Origin: Ganoderma boninense
Lineage: Eukaryota; Basidiomycota; Agaricomycetes; Polyporales; Polyporaceae
Direction of reading: 5' to 3'
DNA: 64,000 nucleotides
NCBI GenBank assembly: GCA_002900995.3
Contig: CM035305.1
Coordinates: forward strand, 3,704,467 to 3,768,466
A model generated the notes under the pieces. That model did not search any database. It was not told the origin of the DNA and saw only the letters and a program-made list of their open reading frames with translations. Shown here one piece after another: positions 35,013 through 46,951 of this stretch (its first letter is position 1; every line of letters starts with the position of its first letter). The translations under genes and the position numbers were made by a program.

Positions 35013-35621
35013 CTAGAATCGGTCAGCAATTCGAGACAGCCCCTCTAACAAGCCATCCTCTAACTGCCGGCCAACCAGTAGCCATAGCCTTCCTATGTCC
35101 GCTCCGTCAGCACCGAAGTGATTCAGCAGTTCCACCACAACGACGGGGGTGAATCGGCCATGCGCGCTCCTCTCAAGGATGATTTGGATCTTGAAGATTA
35201 TCTGCAAACGGTTAGAAGACATTGCATCTCTCACGTTCAGGTAGTCGCTCACTATTCTCCCTTCATGGACTATCAGCATGCATTGTTCCACGTGCCAAGG
35301 TCGTTCTCGTCTAAGCATTGTTTCCATTTCATCTTCTTCGTTCGCGTCCGCCGCCGACATTTCACGTTCGGTAGTGACGCGCTCGAGAGCCGGTGGGGCA
35401 TCTTCGAAGTCCGTCACGGACTCTGTGTCGGTACGATCTTGTGCCATTGAATGGTAATCGACACGCTGTTCGACTTCAGCGTTAGCGGGGGCCGGAACGA
35501 GGCGACGCTCCTGGCTGGTACGATGAAAGTCGGAGATGAGTTGAGGACACATGCCTTGTGGTGGAGTGTGCGCACGCGTGCCCTGGCACACGTTTAATAA
35601 GCAAACAGATACCGTAGGCAC
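35013..35621 (-). CDS. Hypothetical acidic protein, possibly the last exon of a larger gene
   Basis: An open frame of up to 202 codons. The middle is acidic (ANEEDEMETM), and the C-terminal half reads as helical (LQIIFKIQIILERSAHGRF, then VVVVELLNHFG). An AG acceptor near 35583 (TGTGCCAG) suggests that coding may start there from an upstream exon rather than at the first ATG. No family was recognised. It lies on the same strand as the zinc-cluster gene to its left but has no visible link to it. Confidence 0.45.
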   Translation of the reverse strand: MPTVSVCLLNVCQGTRAHTPPQGMCPQLISDFHRTSQERRLVPAPANAEVEQRVDYHSMAQDRTDTESVTDFEDAPPALERVTTEREMSAADANEEDEMETMLRRERPWHVEQCMLIVHEGRIVSDYLNVRDAMSSNRLQIIFKIQIILERSAHGRFTPVVVVELLNHFGADGADIGRLWLLVGRQLEDGLLEGLSRIADRF

Positions 35622-38600
35622 TTCGTACGGGAGTTTCGGCTACACTCACATATGGCACAACACCGACTAAAGGCCGATTCAGATCGGCCTAGATCCCAGG
35701 TCTTCAAAAAGAGAACTGCTGTGCATCGGGCCTACCCCATCTGGTGCAGTCAGTGTAAGTTCAATAAGAAGGTTCAAATCTCCAAACCGACGCCTGCATC
35801 GAGACATCGTGCGACAGCTCACTTCAAAGCGCCAAGTTTCGCTCCAGTTGCATCCGGCGGCAGAGCACACTTCACCGCCAATCTTGAATATTGATCTCGC
35901 ACGCCACGTACTTGCGGCATTGCACTGAACACATACGTCCGCCTAAAACAGTAAATATGGTCAGTATACACAACCAACTACATTCAAATGGCTTTAGAAC
36001 ATTGTATGACTGACCCATTGTGCGATGCAAAAAGCCGAATGGGTTTCATGAGGTTGCATACAATACGACGGGGCAACGAGTCCCGATCCGACCGGGGTTC
36101 CAATTGCTTTGACGCCACGTATATGTATTTCAGGCGGAGCTCAAAGTCAGTTACACACGTCGGCAGCCACATCTAGTTGCAACACAATCGCGACTCCCAC
36201 CGATCTGGACTCAAAACAAAGATTCAGCTTCAGTATAACTGACAATCTCTGGAGAACCGGGTACACAGGACTGAACAGCCACCGTCGGTCCATCCCAGTC
36301 CATTCAGAGCTCTGGATTCACAACATGGGGCTCACAGCCTGGGTCTTCGAGAAATGTATATTAATACAGCATGTACAGTACACATGGATACTTTGAATCT
36401 GAATACTGGGAAAAATATCGAAATCGAGCCTTGAAGTTGGGGGCTGAGAGCGGGCGAATGATGAGTGTGGGGACATGAACCAATACTGACTTACCAGACT
36501 CCGAGAGGTACTGCCAGTGTTATCAATGCGTCAATTCAGTCAATATAAAATCCATCTACAGCCCTGAGAGAAGGTCGTAAATGGCCTATAGAAATGAGAT
36601 GGGGCAGCGATGCTGAGAGCGAGAAGACAGGAAGCAGGAGCGCTGTCAACTCAGCAGAGCGCTCGATGTTTTTAATGTCCGTCTTGGACGTATACATGCC
36701 AATTACATCTGAAATGCGTAGATCCTATGTGAAAAGGCTGCGATGGTTCTTATACAGACCTCCCAAAGCTAGGCAGGTTTTACTGATAACCACACAAACA
36801 TACATATCTTCATCAGTCTTTCTTACTGGTACAAAGCTTACTAGCACACACAACATATCACATACCACCCTGTCATTCAACACCTGGCCTAGAAGGCAAC
36901 ACTCGCCAGATGAAGTACACCTTAGTAGTAATCATACTGGTACACCCAAATACATGTTATGCACAGTGGAACCCGTCTGCTGAATTCAACTGCAGTATTG
37001 CCAGCTACTCATTATTCACAACTTACACATAGACTTCCTTATTAAGCCTCAGCCTTCTCACTTTGGGCACACAGGCTTAGCAATTGTTCTGAGAATGCAC
37101 CTGGGTGCACCAAAAATGCTGGGGATGGCATTGTGTGGCTCACAGGATTTATGCGTGCCTCTGGGGGTGCAGATGAGATGGGACAAAATACCTCCAGGTG
37201 TTCATGCTGGCTCATCTATTATTGTGTGTATGTCCCTGAACAAATGTAAGATGTGTAATTCATCTTTTGGCCTGAAAGGTAATTATGCATATGGTCTACC
37301 TAAACCACAGTAAATGCTATATCTACTATACATATTATATTTGTTGTTGTAATTATGTAGCCTACTATCAGACAAAGTCATCTTGGCTGTTTAACTTGGA
37401 CATCATATCCTTGCTATGCAAGGCTCAGTTTTACACTGATGCAGAGTATATATCTGCTGGCTACAACAGTTACAAGAGATATACATTGGATATAAAGTGT
37501 TTTCAAAGTGACTATTTTACACTGACCACTGTGCATCCCATCCCTTTATCAGCTTCATATATGCCATAGAGACATGCATCACAGCATATATAATTCTAAG
37601 TCTATTTGTGACTAAATTCCAGATTCTAGCCTTTTTTGCTTTGATTGGATTTGAACTGATGATATTCTGAAAGCATATGCACAATGTCAGGTGGTTTACA
37701 TTATCAATTCTTAATATAAATAAGAGCTGAGTTAAGACATTGATACTTACGGAAGCTGTACAAGATCGCATTTAGGCCCATCGAGCTCAATTACTATGTA
37801 CTGCATTCCCTACTCAACATTTAACAAGGTAAGTAACTTTTTAGAAGCCCATTTTCAACTTACCTCAATTGTAAGGCAATCTTTTACCCGTCCGGTCTTG
37901 TATTTTCCACATTCTAAGAAGAACACTGGATCACCAATCTGCCATATAATTAGTTTAGTGGAGTAGTGTAGCAATAAACATGATATTTACGTACATTGAA
38001 AGGATGAGACATCTATTCAGAATACAATGTTGAAACTAGACGGAGATCTGAAGAGTAAAGTGGCTGAACTGGTGCTGACTACAAGTTGAGCTATATATAT
38101 TGCAATCTTGCTTCTCATAATAACACATTATTTTTATAATTTACTAAAGTCCACATTAGTATTTATATATCAAATGAAACTGCATGTAATTCTACATAAT
38201 GATAATACATAGCAGTGGATCAATACTATATGCAAACTACTTCACTGATATTGAAGCACAAAATACACACGTTTTAAAATATATTTGCTGTGCGATAAGT
38301 ATGAAGTTGAGTATTTCACTTTAACATATCAGTAAAGCTTTGATGCTTTCCAGTATTACTTAAACACTTAACATCCTCAACAGGCCTGCCCTCCTGTGGC
38401 CAGATTTGATGAGCCACTGGTATGGATCTAGCTGCCTGTTGTGTGACTCTCTTGCACACTCCCAGGTGCTGGCATGCTGATTGAAGAATGAGAGCATCTC
38501 ATAACATCACTTAACTTCTTTATGCTTAATAGTGCTGCCAAGTCCTATTAAGCAGCTTCCTTATATACTAATGTCAAACCCCATGCACAGTACTAGTAAT

Positions 38601-39634
38601 ACTCTCACTTTGACTCAAATTTCAGTCTTCTATTCGCTCCACTGGCAGCACATTCACTAAGCAGCACAAGTCCGATTTCTATGCAGAATGAGAACTTGCA
38701 ATACATACAACTTTGCCAAGCCGTGCCGTGAACTCGTACTTCTAGCTCCAATAAGAAGGCTCATAGTGCTTCGCAATTACCAATTAGAAGCTCGTCTTTC
38801 TCAAGCACCGAACAGTCCAATTGGCCCTTGCCCTACAAATACTTTCTGTTTCCATTCTTAATCAGCTTCAAGTTTAATATGCACCACGGTGTCACCCCAG
38901 ATTGTTGGCAGTGTCTTCTTCCAGCCACTGTTCGGGACGGTCAAGTTCATGACTACTCCATAAACTGGATGATCACAGAAGACCAGACCTTGTGACATCA
39001 TGCCTGGACAACTTGTCCAGCATGAACACCGGCAATTGCTGGCTCATATCGGGCCCACTGTAATGAACCACGGATCTCAGCGGCCGCCCGTCGGGCAACT
39101 CGCTCACGACTTCTGGGCTAAAATCCTCTTGCACTACGGCTATTCGGGGGTTGAATTAAATCAATACCAAAACGGTTGAACCGGACACGGATAGTGCACT
39201 CCTTATCGACCAACGGATCAACGGAACAGGGCTGATCATGTTTGCACGCCGGTCCCAAGTGTGTTCGAGGCCATCTGAAGTCGAGATCTGTGCCGCATGG
39301 AGCCTGCGCAGTGGCGAGACGTCAGCACAGCACAGGGAGTTTTGCTCTCGCAGGAACAAAGCTCAAGACACGATAGCGCACTGGACCACGGCAGATTGAT
39401 GCGAAACGCAAGCCTTGTACTACTGCAGGGGCTTCAAATCTGTCCTTAAGCACCTGTGTATAAATGATTATCTAACCTAGTATTGTAGAACATAGGAAAG
39501 TCAATGAGCGAGCATGGTAGCAGAGCAGCCTCAGTGTGCTGGATGTATCCGAGTTGCATCCTGGGGATGCATCTCCACAGCTGAGCGGAGATTACTTTGA
39601 ACGCCCGCCACGAGGTGACATCCGACTAAAATTG
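35622..39634. other. Gene-poor, AT-rich and partly CpG-depleted interval
   Basis: No exon set could be supported. Frames such as 36594-36983 and 37285-37569 are short and lack motifs. From about 36760 to 38640 CG dinucleotides are rare and TG/CA frequent, unlike the CpG-rich flanks, which points to old methylated repeat DNA. No recognisable TE proteins remain. Confidence 0.55.
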
Positions 39635-39709
39635 ACCTCGGGCGGCATTCGAACACCGCACCGCCTCAACAATTAGAGTAGACACTCGATACCACCGCGC
39701 CACACGACC
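39635..39709 (-). other. tRNA-like (SINE-like) sequence
   Basis: On the minus strand an A-box-like TGGCGCGGTGGTATCGAGT (about 39701-39683) is followed by a B-box-like GTGTTCGAATGCC (about 39656-39643). The ends do not form an acceptor stem. Probably a tRNA-derived short interspersed element head. Confidence 0.4.
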
Positions 39710-41289
39710 TTGAATATGGGCGTTCTGTTATGGCATATATGGTGTGCGCTACCAGCAACCTTGTAGACGACTGCATCTACCCGACTCTCTGTTCCTCCCG
39801 ACAGTCATCCCCTTGCTCGTCGTCGTCTTCCTCCTTTGCTCCTTTCTTGGAATCAGCTTTGCTCCTCGGCCATCAATCACGCCAAACCCCTTCCACCCGC
39901 AATTGGTTTCAGTGGAGCCTTCCGAAGTGGTAGGCAGGGATGGAGGAAGGACAAGGTGCTGGGGGTATGATACAGGTATGTGGGTTCATGAGTAGTTCCC
40001 TCCCCCCCCTAAATCCACCGGCTACATAGCCGCAGTGTGATCCTACTGCACCTCGAGAACTGGGTCATCCCAGATGCCTTGGTGCACCAATCTAATTTGC
40101 CGTGAAGTTACTCCTTTGTTCTTCGATTGCATGTCCTTCTCACAAGACAAGCCATGGGCGAGTTAGACCTCACCACAAGGCAGATTCCATCGCCATAGCA
40201 CCAATATTTCTCCTCAAAATGTAGGCACAATATGTCTGACCCCATAATCCTCGTCCCGATCCTCCTCTATTTCGTCCTCCTCCTCCCCGTCCTCGTCCCC
40301 GTCCTCGTGCATCGTCCTCGCCCTCCACGCCATACTGCACCACCTTCTCGAGCAGCTTTTTCCACCACCACTGCTGCCTCTCACCACCTTATGTGCTGCT
40401 CCTTCTCCGCACGCGCACTGATCTTCTCTTATCTCCACGAGCTCGCAGTTGTGGTCTCGGCCGAGTTGGCAGATATCGTGCTGACTGTCAAGACATGCTT
40501 CTACAGTCTCGCGCTCGGCATGCATCCCGCACAAGTGGGGGGACGCTGCCCACCCCAGCAGCGTATCCTACGCCATCCCCATCGTCGTAGACACCCAACT
40601 CAGACGCAGGCCCATCCCAAGACACCACCACCCCCCAACCCTCCAAAACCGACCTCCCCTTCGACCCGCATGCCTCGGTGTATGCCATCCACATCAGTGT
40701 TGACCACAAGCAGCCCATCAACGAGCTCACGCGCAACGAGGCGATTGCGATGCTCAAGGCGGCGCTCCCAAAGCGGTTCGAGCTCGTCCCGCAGGCCACC
40801 ATCAATGCCTTCGAGACCGAGCAGAAGCTCGCGTACGTAGTCTGGAAAAAGGGGTAGATCCAGACCTCGCTGGAGGTGCTCGCTGAGAAGCTCGAGCAGG
40901 AGGTCGGGGTGCCGAGCTGCGTTCAGCGCCGCTGCTTGCCTGCACGATTCAGTGCGTCGTCAGCGACTGCGACTTATACATCATGGCACTCGAGAATGAT
41001 GTGTTCACAATCGTGTCGTACTGCTCAGCTATTCAACAGGAAATATGTGCTTGAATTTGCAGAACGCTCAAGGTTTTCCTCTCTAGGCAAGTCTCTTGAT
41101 ACTGCGCGAATGCGCGCCGTCACTGGCAACTGACTCATGCTCCCGGTGCCATGCCCACAGCCCTCTGGAGACCGATCACTTTTCATACTGTCTTGCGACC
41201 CTCTCGACCCTCTCGATCTGGTCTCCTATCGACAACCAACCATGGACAACAGTCTGTACAAAGCGAGACAGTCTGCCATAGCCTGACCT
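39710..41289 (+). other. Degraded coding remnant of unknown family
   Basis: At about 40640-40857 one plus frame reads SVYAIHISVDHKQPINEL and later LAYVVWKKG before a TAG. The frame continues plausibly beyond it (SLEVLAEKLEQEVGV), so a protein once ran through here. It was not recognised. The longest frame on the strand (40232-40840) is a Pro/Ser-rich shadow of it. Confidence 0.3.
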
Positions 41290-42540
41290 GTTTTTTCTAC
41301 TTCTCTCGCCCCGAGCCTCAGGATCATGTCCTCCTGTTCCGCCATGGCCTACGAGTGGCGCAGCGAAGTGGCTTTCTTCCGAGCCCGCGAATACGGGATC
41401 ATCGTGTCCGATGTGCTCTGGGCAGGTGGGGACAACCAAGCCGCTCAACTCGAAGGAGTTCTGCATGAACGCGCTGACCGACGATGGGCTCGACACCCTA
41501 CGTACAGAGGGCATCAAGCAAGTCGTCCATGTTTCACATGACTGGTATGTCCATCCTTCCCCCAGGCCATTTCGCCTTCCTTCCCCGCGGAGAGCTCATG
41601 TGTGCGGTCGCTCACTAGCAGGGGATCTGTACTCGCAGCGCGTCAGTCTAGTATGCTCTATCCTAAAGCCTGCATGTACGGACCTCCCTCTGGAGTGGTT
41701 CGACGTGTCGGAGGCCGTGATGGCAGCTGCGAGGGCGGCTATAGGCTACGACGTGTATGTGTACTGGGACCGTTTCGTGCCGCCGGATGCGTATCTGACC
41801 ATCAAAGAGAACGTGAGTGCCCATGTATTTCTGGCGGACTGCTATATCTATATCTAAATGACTCTGGACGTACAGGTCGATAGTTTCCTCCAGCTGCTGT
41901 ATCCCGGGTGCCTGGAAGAGTGGAGGACATCTGTAGCCGTGGCAAGACCGCCGAGCTCGTCAACAGCCACATTGCGCTAATGAAACCGTCGACCGTTGTC
42001 CGATGAGGTGAGCCCTGAAGCATTCCAGCCTCATATGAATGGTGATGGAAAATGTTGACACTGAGATCCCGTAGGAATATGAGGCGCTCCGCCACAGCAT
42101 CGTCTTGAATGGGATCCGCTCAACACTCAACTGGTACCATGCCCAAGTGCAGAAGGTCAATATCGAGGACAACATCAGTAGGGTTTTCTTTTGTCTTTCT
42201 GATGCACTGCTCGAGCTCTCAGCTAACGCGTGCGGCCCCAGATAGACATCCCGGAGGAGCGGAAGAAGGTCGCCTCACCGTCTCTCGTCTTTCTTATGCT
42301 GCACGAAATGGTCACAGTCAGCACCATCACTGAACGGTTCATGGCGAAGCACAGGATAGAGGTCGACTACGTTACATGGATGCTAGGCATTAGCTACTAT
42401 AGGTTAAGCATCCGGACGAGGTCAATGCGGCCATGCAACGGTGCCTGGATACGCTCGCTTTGTGCACGTCCCGAACATAGGCATGTTGTACATTACGCAG
42501 TGCCACACCGGTTGCGAATATCTCATTCCAAACCAGCTGC
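41290..42540 (+). pseudogene. Epoxide-hydrolase-like alpha/beta hydrolase relic
   Basis: Pieces in the right order but different frames match the soluble epoxide hydrolase type: YEWRSEVAFFRAREYGIIVSD with a preceding HG, then GTTKPLNS, then IKQVVHVSHDW (the position of the GHDWG nucleophile elbow), DVYVYWDRFVPPDAYLTI, VDSFLQLLYPG, SHIALMKPSTVV, LNGIRSTLNWYHAQVQ and IPEERKKVASPSLVFLM. Family members open epoxides with that aspartate. Here the elbow reads SHDW, and frameshifts occur near 41345 and 41430 as well as further on, so it cannot be functional. Some breaks may be introns. Confidence 0.65.
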
Positions 42541-43017
42541 CTCGATATGAAAGACAATTTGCTATTCGCCTCGGTCAGGTCGGAGCCATGTCTGGTCGAT
42601 CTTGTGTGATGTACTCCTGATACTTGTCTCCATCCACCGGGGCGTCTCATATGCTTTCCTTTTTTGTATGAGCGCATGCAGCATGTTTCGTCCTTATTCC
42701 TTGCTTACACAATGATGACAAGTCGTAGGATACATGATTTGATACGAGCGCTGCCAAGGATACATCTTAAGTCCAAAGGATGCATCCAAGATCCAAAAGG
42801 ATGTAGCCTACCAACTGAGACCCTACGGTAGCAAGCTCTAGCCAACTCCTGTCCTGTCCTCGACAGGACGAACAGCTCCGCATTTTACTTATTCCAAACT
42901 CGCTCCAAAGCAACATCTGTACGTCCACAACCTATCCAAGAAACATCGACTATATTGTACATATACTGACCACGAAGTATATCATAGACTAGCTCCTCGA
43001 CGATAAATGGACCACAT
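42541..43017. other. Non-coding interval
   Basis: Short repeats of an AAGGATGCATCC-like motif occur at about 42765-42805. Otherwise nothing was recognised. Confidence 0.4.
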
Positions 43018-44200
43018 TCACAACGAACGACGGCGAACAATACGTCCAGAAACTATCGACTGTCTGTAGGCACCGCGACCGACATGCGTGTCATCGCAGG
43101 GACAACGACCAAACGGATCCAGGATAAGATGGGACGAAACAGAAATTATCCCATCTGGGAGTAACGGATCGTGAGCTTCGCACTTGAAACTACATTCAAA
43201 AGACGAACACAGCCTCCAGATCACAGATCTACCATACGGCGGGATACCCCGAAACCGAATGGTGCGGGAGTCACTGGAAAGCGGATCCGTAATCGCAACC
43301 AGAGATCCGCGATCCCCAAAGTAGCGACCCTGGCTTGGACAGATGAAGTGGGACCTCCAGCAAGCGGTGACACTGGTCGGAACGACCGGAGTGTCTGACC
43401 AAAGCCTGTATCGCTTCCACAGCGAGGGATTGATGGCAACCTCGATACCCAATCCAAATAAGGTCTTCATCAAATGCGTGTCGAACTCGGTGGCGTACTC
43501 CAGTCTCCGATCGGAGAGCAACACTTTACGATCGAAGGTTAACGTCGGGTAACCGCATCCAAACGACTCGGGAGTCACAAAGTTGACGAAGGCGGTGCAA
43601 ATGGAGCGGGCGATGGGGGATAGAGAGGATGAGGTGGATGATCGATGGATATAGATAGATTTGCCACCACGCACGTCGATCCGGAAGGTCTCGTAGATAT
43701 CGCACTGCACCGCATATTTTGGCCGAGTCGTAATCCTAGTCGTGTGGACGATGTCGGGCGTGATATCGCAATCATGTAGGACTGCGTCGCAAAGACCGTC
43801 AAATTGAATATTGTTGCTGAATATTTCGAGTGTAGTCAGCGACCGATGCCTGTCGCAGGTGACATACAGCAGAGCTACTTCCCCTCCAATCACGGCCCGA
43901 AAGTTGGTGACCAGTCCTAGCAGCGCGGACGGATTCCACAGAAAAGGGTTGAGCAGGCGGGTAAGAGAACGTCGAAGAGTTGCAGCAGAGTGCTCGTAGT
44001 TCGTGGTGCAAGTAGCGCGCCAACGCAGCAGCGTCGGCATATCCATGCTCTCGCTGAGAAGATTTCCGACGTCCAGAGGCAGCCTGTCAACGACTTGAAT
44101 ACTGGACACAAGAATACAGTCATAATGAAGTGACCACAACAGACCTGACAATCCGTGCTCGTAACCGAAAGAGCTCTGGGGAAGTCGCTCGAGTGGACAT
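43018..44200 (-). CDS. F-box/NTase-like family member C
   Basis: Exons 44200-44145 and 44101-43018 with a 43-bp intron (GTCTGT...CCAG) give about 379 residues. The N-terminus is F-box-like (RLPLDVGNLL...MDMPTLLRWRATC). Motifs shared with members A and B are GGEVALLYV with TLEIF, GYPTLTFDRK, and YFGDRGSLV. The DxD of member A is here TLE, so both catalytic acids are altered and the protein is probably not an active transferase. The C-terminal Cys/His cluster (CSFKCEAHD) is kept. A longer reading to 44241 without the intron is open but less likely. Confidence 0.68.
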
Positions 44201-44845
44201 GGCGACTGAGTATAGCTGCAGCTCGCAACTGAGGCATTCAAGGTTTAAAAGAAGGACGGTTTCCGCGTGTACAGAACACAATCCAACTGAGTTTGAGTTC
44301 TGCCTAATATTAAGTCGCGGGGCCGAGTCAGAAATCGGGGATTGTCGGCCAAGTCCCAATACGCACCACACCTCCTTAATGCCGCGTCTCATATTTAGAC
44401 GCACAGCTCCATTCGCAGACTTTCAAACTGTCGAACGAACTGATAGTCTCTTAATTCTTGACCTTCCATATGCGGCACCGTCATTTCACACAACATCCGG
44501 TCGTGGGAGAAAGCTTACGTCAGTATTATCGGCTCGACTCGCGTACGCACCATGCTTCATCGTCGCCCGCAAGTGTCTAAGCTTGTCTTGTCATCCACTC
44601 GCCTTCTCATACATTGGATTGGCAGGCATTTACATCTCAACCAAGTCAACTTCCGCGACTCCGGATAAAATATCTGAATACGGGCTACGCGGTATGTGAT
44701 CACTCCATTTTGCACAAGTCCAACGAAGAACGAGAAGTCGTGACGCTGCGGTAAGCCAGCAACCTGGCCTACCATAGCGTGGTAGCTGCAACTTCCGTCC
44801 CAGATTATGCTATATTATGAGTATAGATACTGGTAACTATCCACC
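44201..44845. other. 3' side of the Helitron and promoter of member C
   Basis: The Helitron 3' terminus should lie here on the minus strand. An imperfect hairpin is visible at 44750-44773, but no CTRR terminus follows at the usual distance. No gene was recognised. Confidence 0.35.
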
Positions 44846-46951
44846 TCAAATTACACGGCGGGAGTCGAGCGCTTGGCGTCTAGCTGTTACATCGTCCAAG
44901 TAGTCCAAGCGACTGAGCTCATCCCTCAGCTCTTGGGAGAGGCGTTGGAATATACGTTTATCTGTAAATTTTCCTGAGGATCGCTAGTCCCTTAATCGTC
45001 CGGAGTCGAGACAGCATCACATATACACCTTGCAAGGTCGACGCGCTTTGCGGATCGACAATAGCCACGTCCAGCGATCGACCTTGAGATTTGTAGTCAG
45101 TATAAGCATATGCTGGCAAGATAGGTACTTGTGTATGAGACACTGTAAAGCGTTCAATGCCGGTCGCGGTGCGTTGATCCCACGAGAATGTCGACGTCTC
45201 CGGGAATATAGGCACAATATCATTCGTCGCCGTCGAATGGACCCGACCTGATCCAGGTATATGTACGTAAACAACGAGAGGGTAACGGAAACTTTCTGTT
45301 TCCTCGTAGATAATATCGCGTACAACGCCCTCGGACCCATTTACAACCCAGTTCGAAAATGCCAGGTTCTCTTGGACCATTACCTTCATGCCTGGGAACA
45401 GCGGCAATCTACCAAGGCTGTCTTGCGATGTCGTTGCTGCTACTTGCCAAAGTGCTTCGCGTTCCGTCTCAGTCACAGCCCGCCCACGTACACGGTCCCT
45501 GCTATGGTATAGATGTATAGACCCTTGTATTGACCTTGCATGGTGTTCTAGAAGTCGGAGGTTCAGTAGGTCTCTAATACGCTTCCGTCCGACGATTATC
45601 GGTGCATCGACGAATCTTTCGAGCTCTGCAGGCGTGTCGGCAGCAATGCGATCGAGATATCTCATTTCTAACATTGCATAGTCAGACTGACCTCCCTGTT
45701 GACCACGCTGGATACATGTCCCAGTCCGGACTCGACCCAACAAATCACCATAAGGCTTGTCAGTGGCTTGTCTTTGATTACGCTTCAAAAGCACAACCGT
45801 CTTTACCAAACGCCAAAGATATGCCCCCATAAGTGCACTGACGCCACGCTTATCCTTACACTGCTCCAAACCTGGGTTACTGACTAACTTGTGACTGTAC
45901 AGTGGACTTTCTCTGACTGGACGCAACTGTCCAAAATCTCCCGTGAATATGATGTTCATGCCACCAAAAGGGGAATCGTGGGTCGACTCGTCCGTCCCTT
46001 TAGCACGTTGCAACCTGCTGTTCAGTAAACTGAGGAAAGATGCTCCAATCATAGAAACCTCATCCAGTATGAGGTAATTTACTTTATCCCATATATTGCA
46101 CAGCTCTTGTAGATTCCTACCAGGTGCATCTGGTAGTAGCGTCAAGGAGTGTATCGTATATCCTCCTATTAGTATTGCAGCTGCACCTGTTGGCGCTGCA
46201 ACCAAAACATTTCTGTCTCTTCCTAACAACGTGAACAACCGCAGAATGGAGTTCACGACATGCGACTTCCCCGTCCCCCCTACGCCGCCTATGTACATTA
46301 AGAGCTGCTCACCTCCAAAACATACATGTTGCGCTACTATCTCAAATGCTCGTAACTGTTCGGGGTTCGATAAGAGATTCTTCTCCAACACTACTTGTCT
46401 GATAACGTCAGACTGCTGCTCTGGATTTAGAGAGTTGATAACGGAGCTTGATGACGGACCAGCATCATTCAGTTCTGCAATATCGACACGAGGATTCTGT
46501 TCAGTACGCCGCTGAACATTGCGAATATAATCTTCGTCATTATGCTCTGACGTCTCGTTCCGACGTTTCTTTTTCACTTGTCTCATAACATTGTGCTCGG
46601 CCTCCAATTCCACGACTTGCTCTGCACTAGGAACAGTCGTGCCGCCGAACGATGAGGATTCATGATCACAAACCCGCGACTTGTAGCATTTATCCAGAGC
46701 ATGTCTAAACCTGATACCTAATCCCTTATCGAGTGCTTCTAGCAACGGGAGCGTTCGTTCTGACTCCACCTGGGAGTCCGGACATGTTTGCATATTCACA
46801 GCAGAGTCGCCAAAATTATCAGCGGAGTTCTCGAATACCGCGAATGGGTCTGGTGAGGGAGATCAACCCAGCGCATACACTTGGGGGTGCCTGGCAGCTG
46901 CTCTGGCTGCGGACGCTTTGTCGCGGGCTTCCTTACACTCGGTGAGTACAT
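44846..46951 (-). pseudogene. Helitron PIF1-like helicase domain
   Basis: This is the C-terminal helicase that unwinds DNA during rolling-circle transposition. Visible motifs are Walker A GGVGGTGKSH (about 46270-46300), Walker B LILDEVSMIG, GDFGQLRPV, and near the end YKSQGRSLD and VMLSRLRT. Three lesions separate it from an intact gene: a short A run near 46994 that shifts frame after DAYERQK, a TGA at about 46862 after VYALG, and an extra A near 44975, after which the true C-terminus (FQRLSQELRDEL...) continues to a stop at 44846. All but the TGA are homopolymer changes. Confidence 0.9.

Noticed and set aside
35640..35900. CX2C motif (WCSQCKF) on the plus strand as a further zinc-cluster exon
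   Set aside because: No second half of a cluster or suitable splice sites nearby; TGTAAGT is simply a fortuitous donor-like string.
40232..40840. 202-codon plus-strand frame
   Set aside because: Low-complexity Pro/Ser/Arg translation; another frame of the same strand looks more protein-like but is itself broken.
44750..44773. Helitron 3' hairpin
   Set aside because: Imperfect 10-bp stem, and no CTRR end follows at the expected distance on the minus strand.
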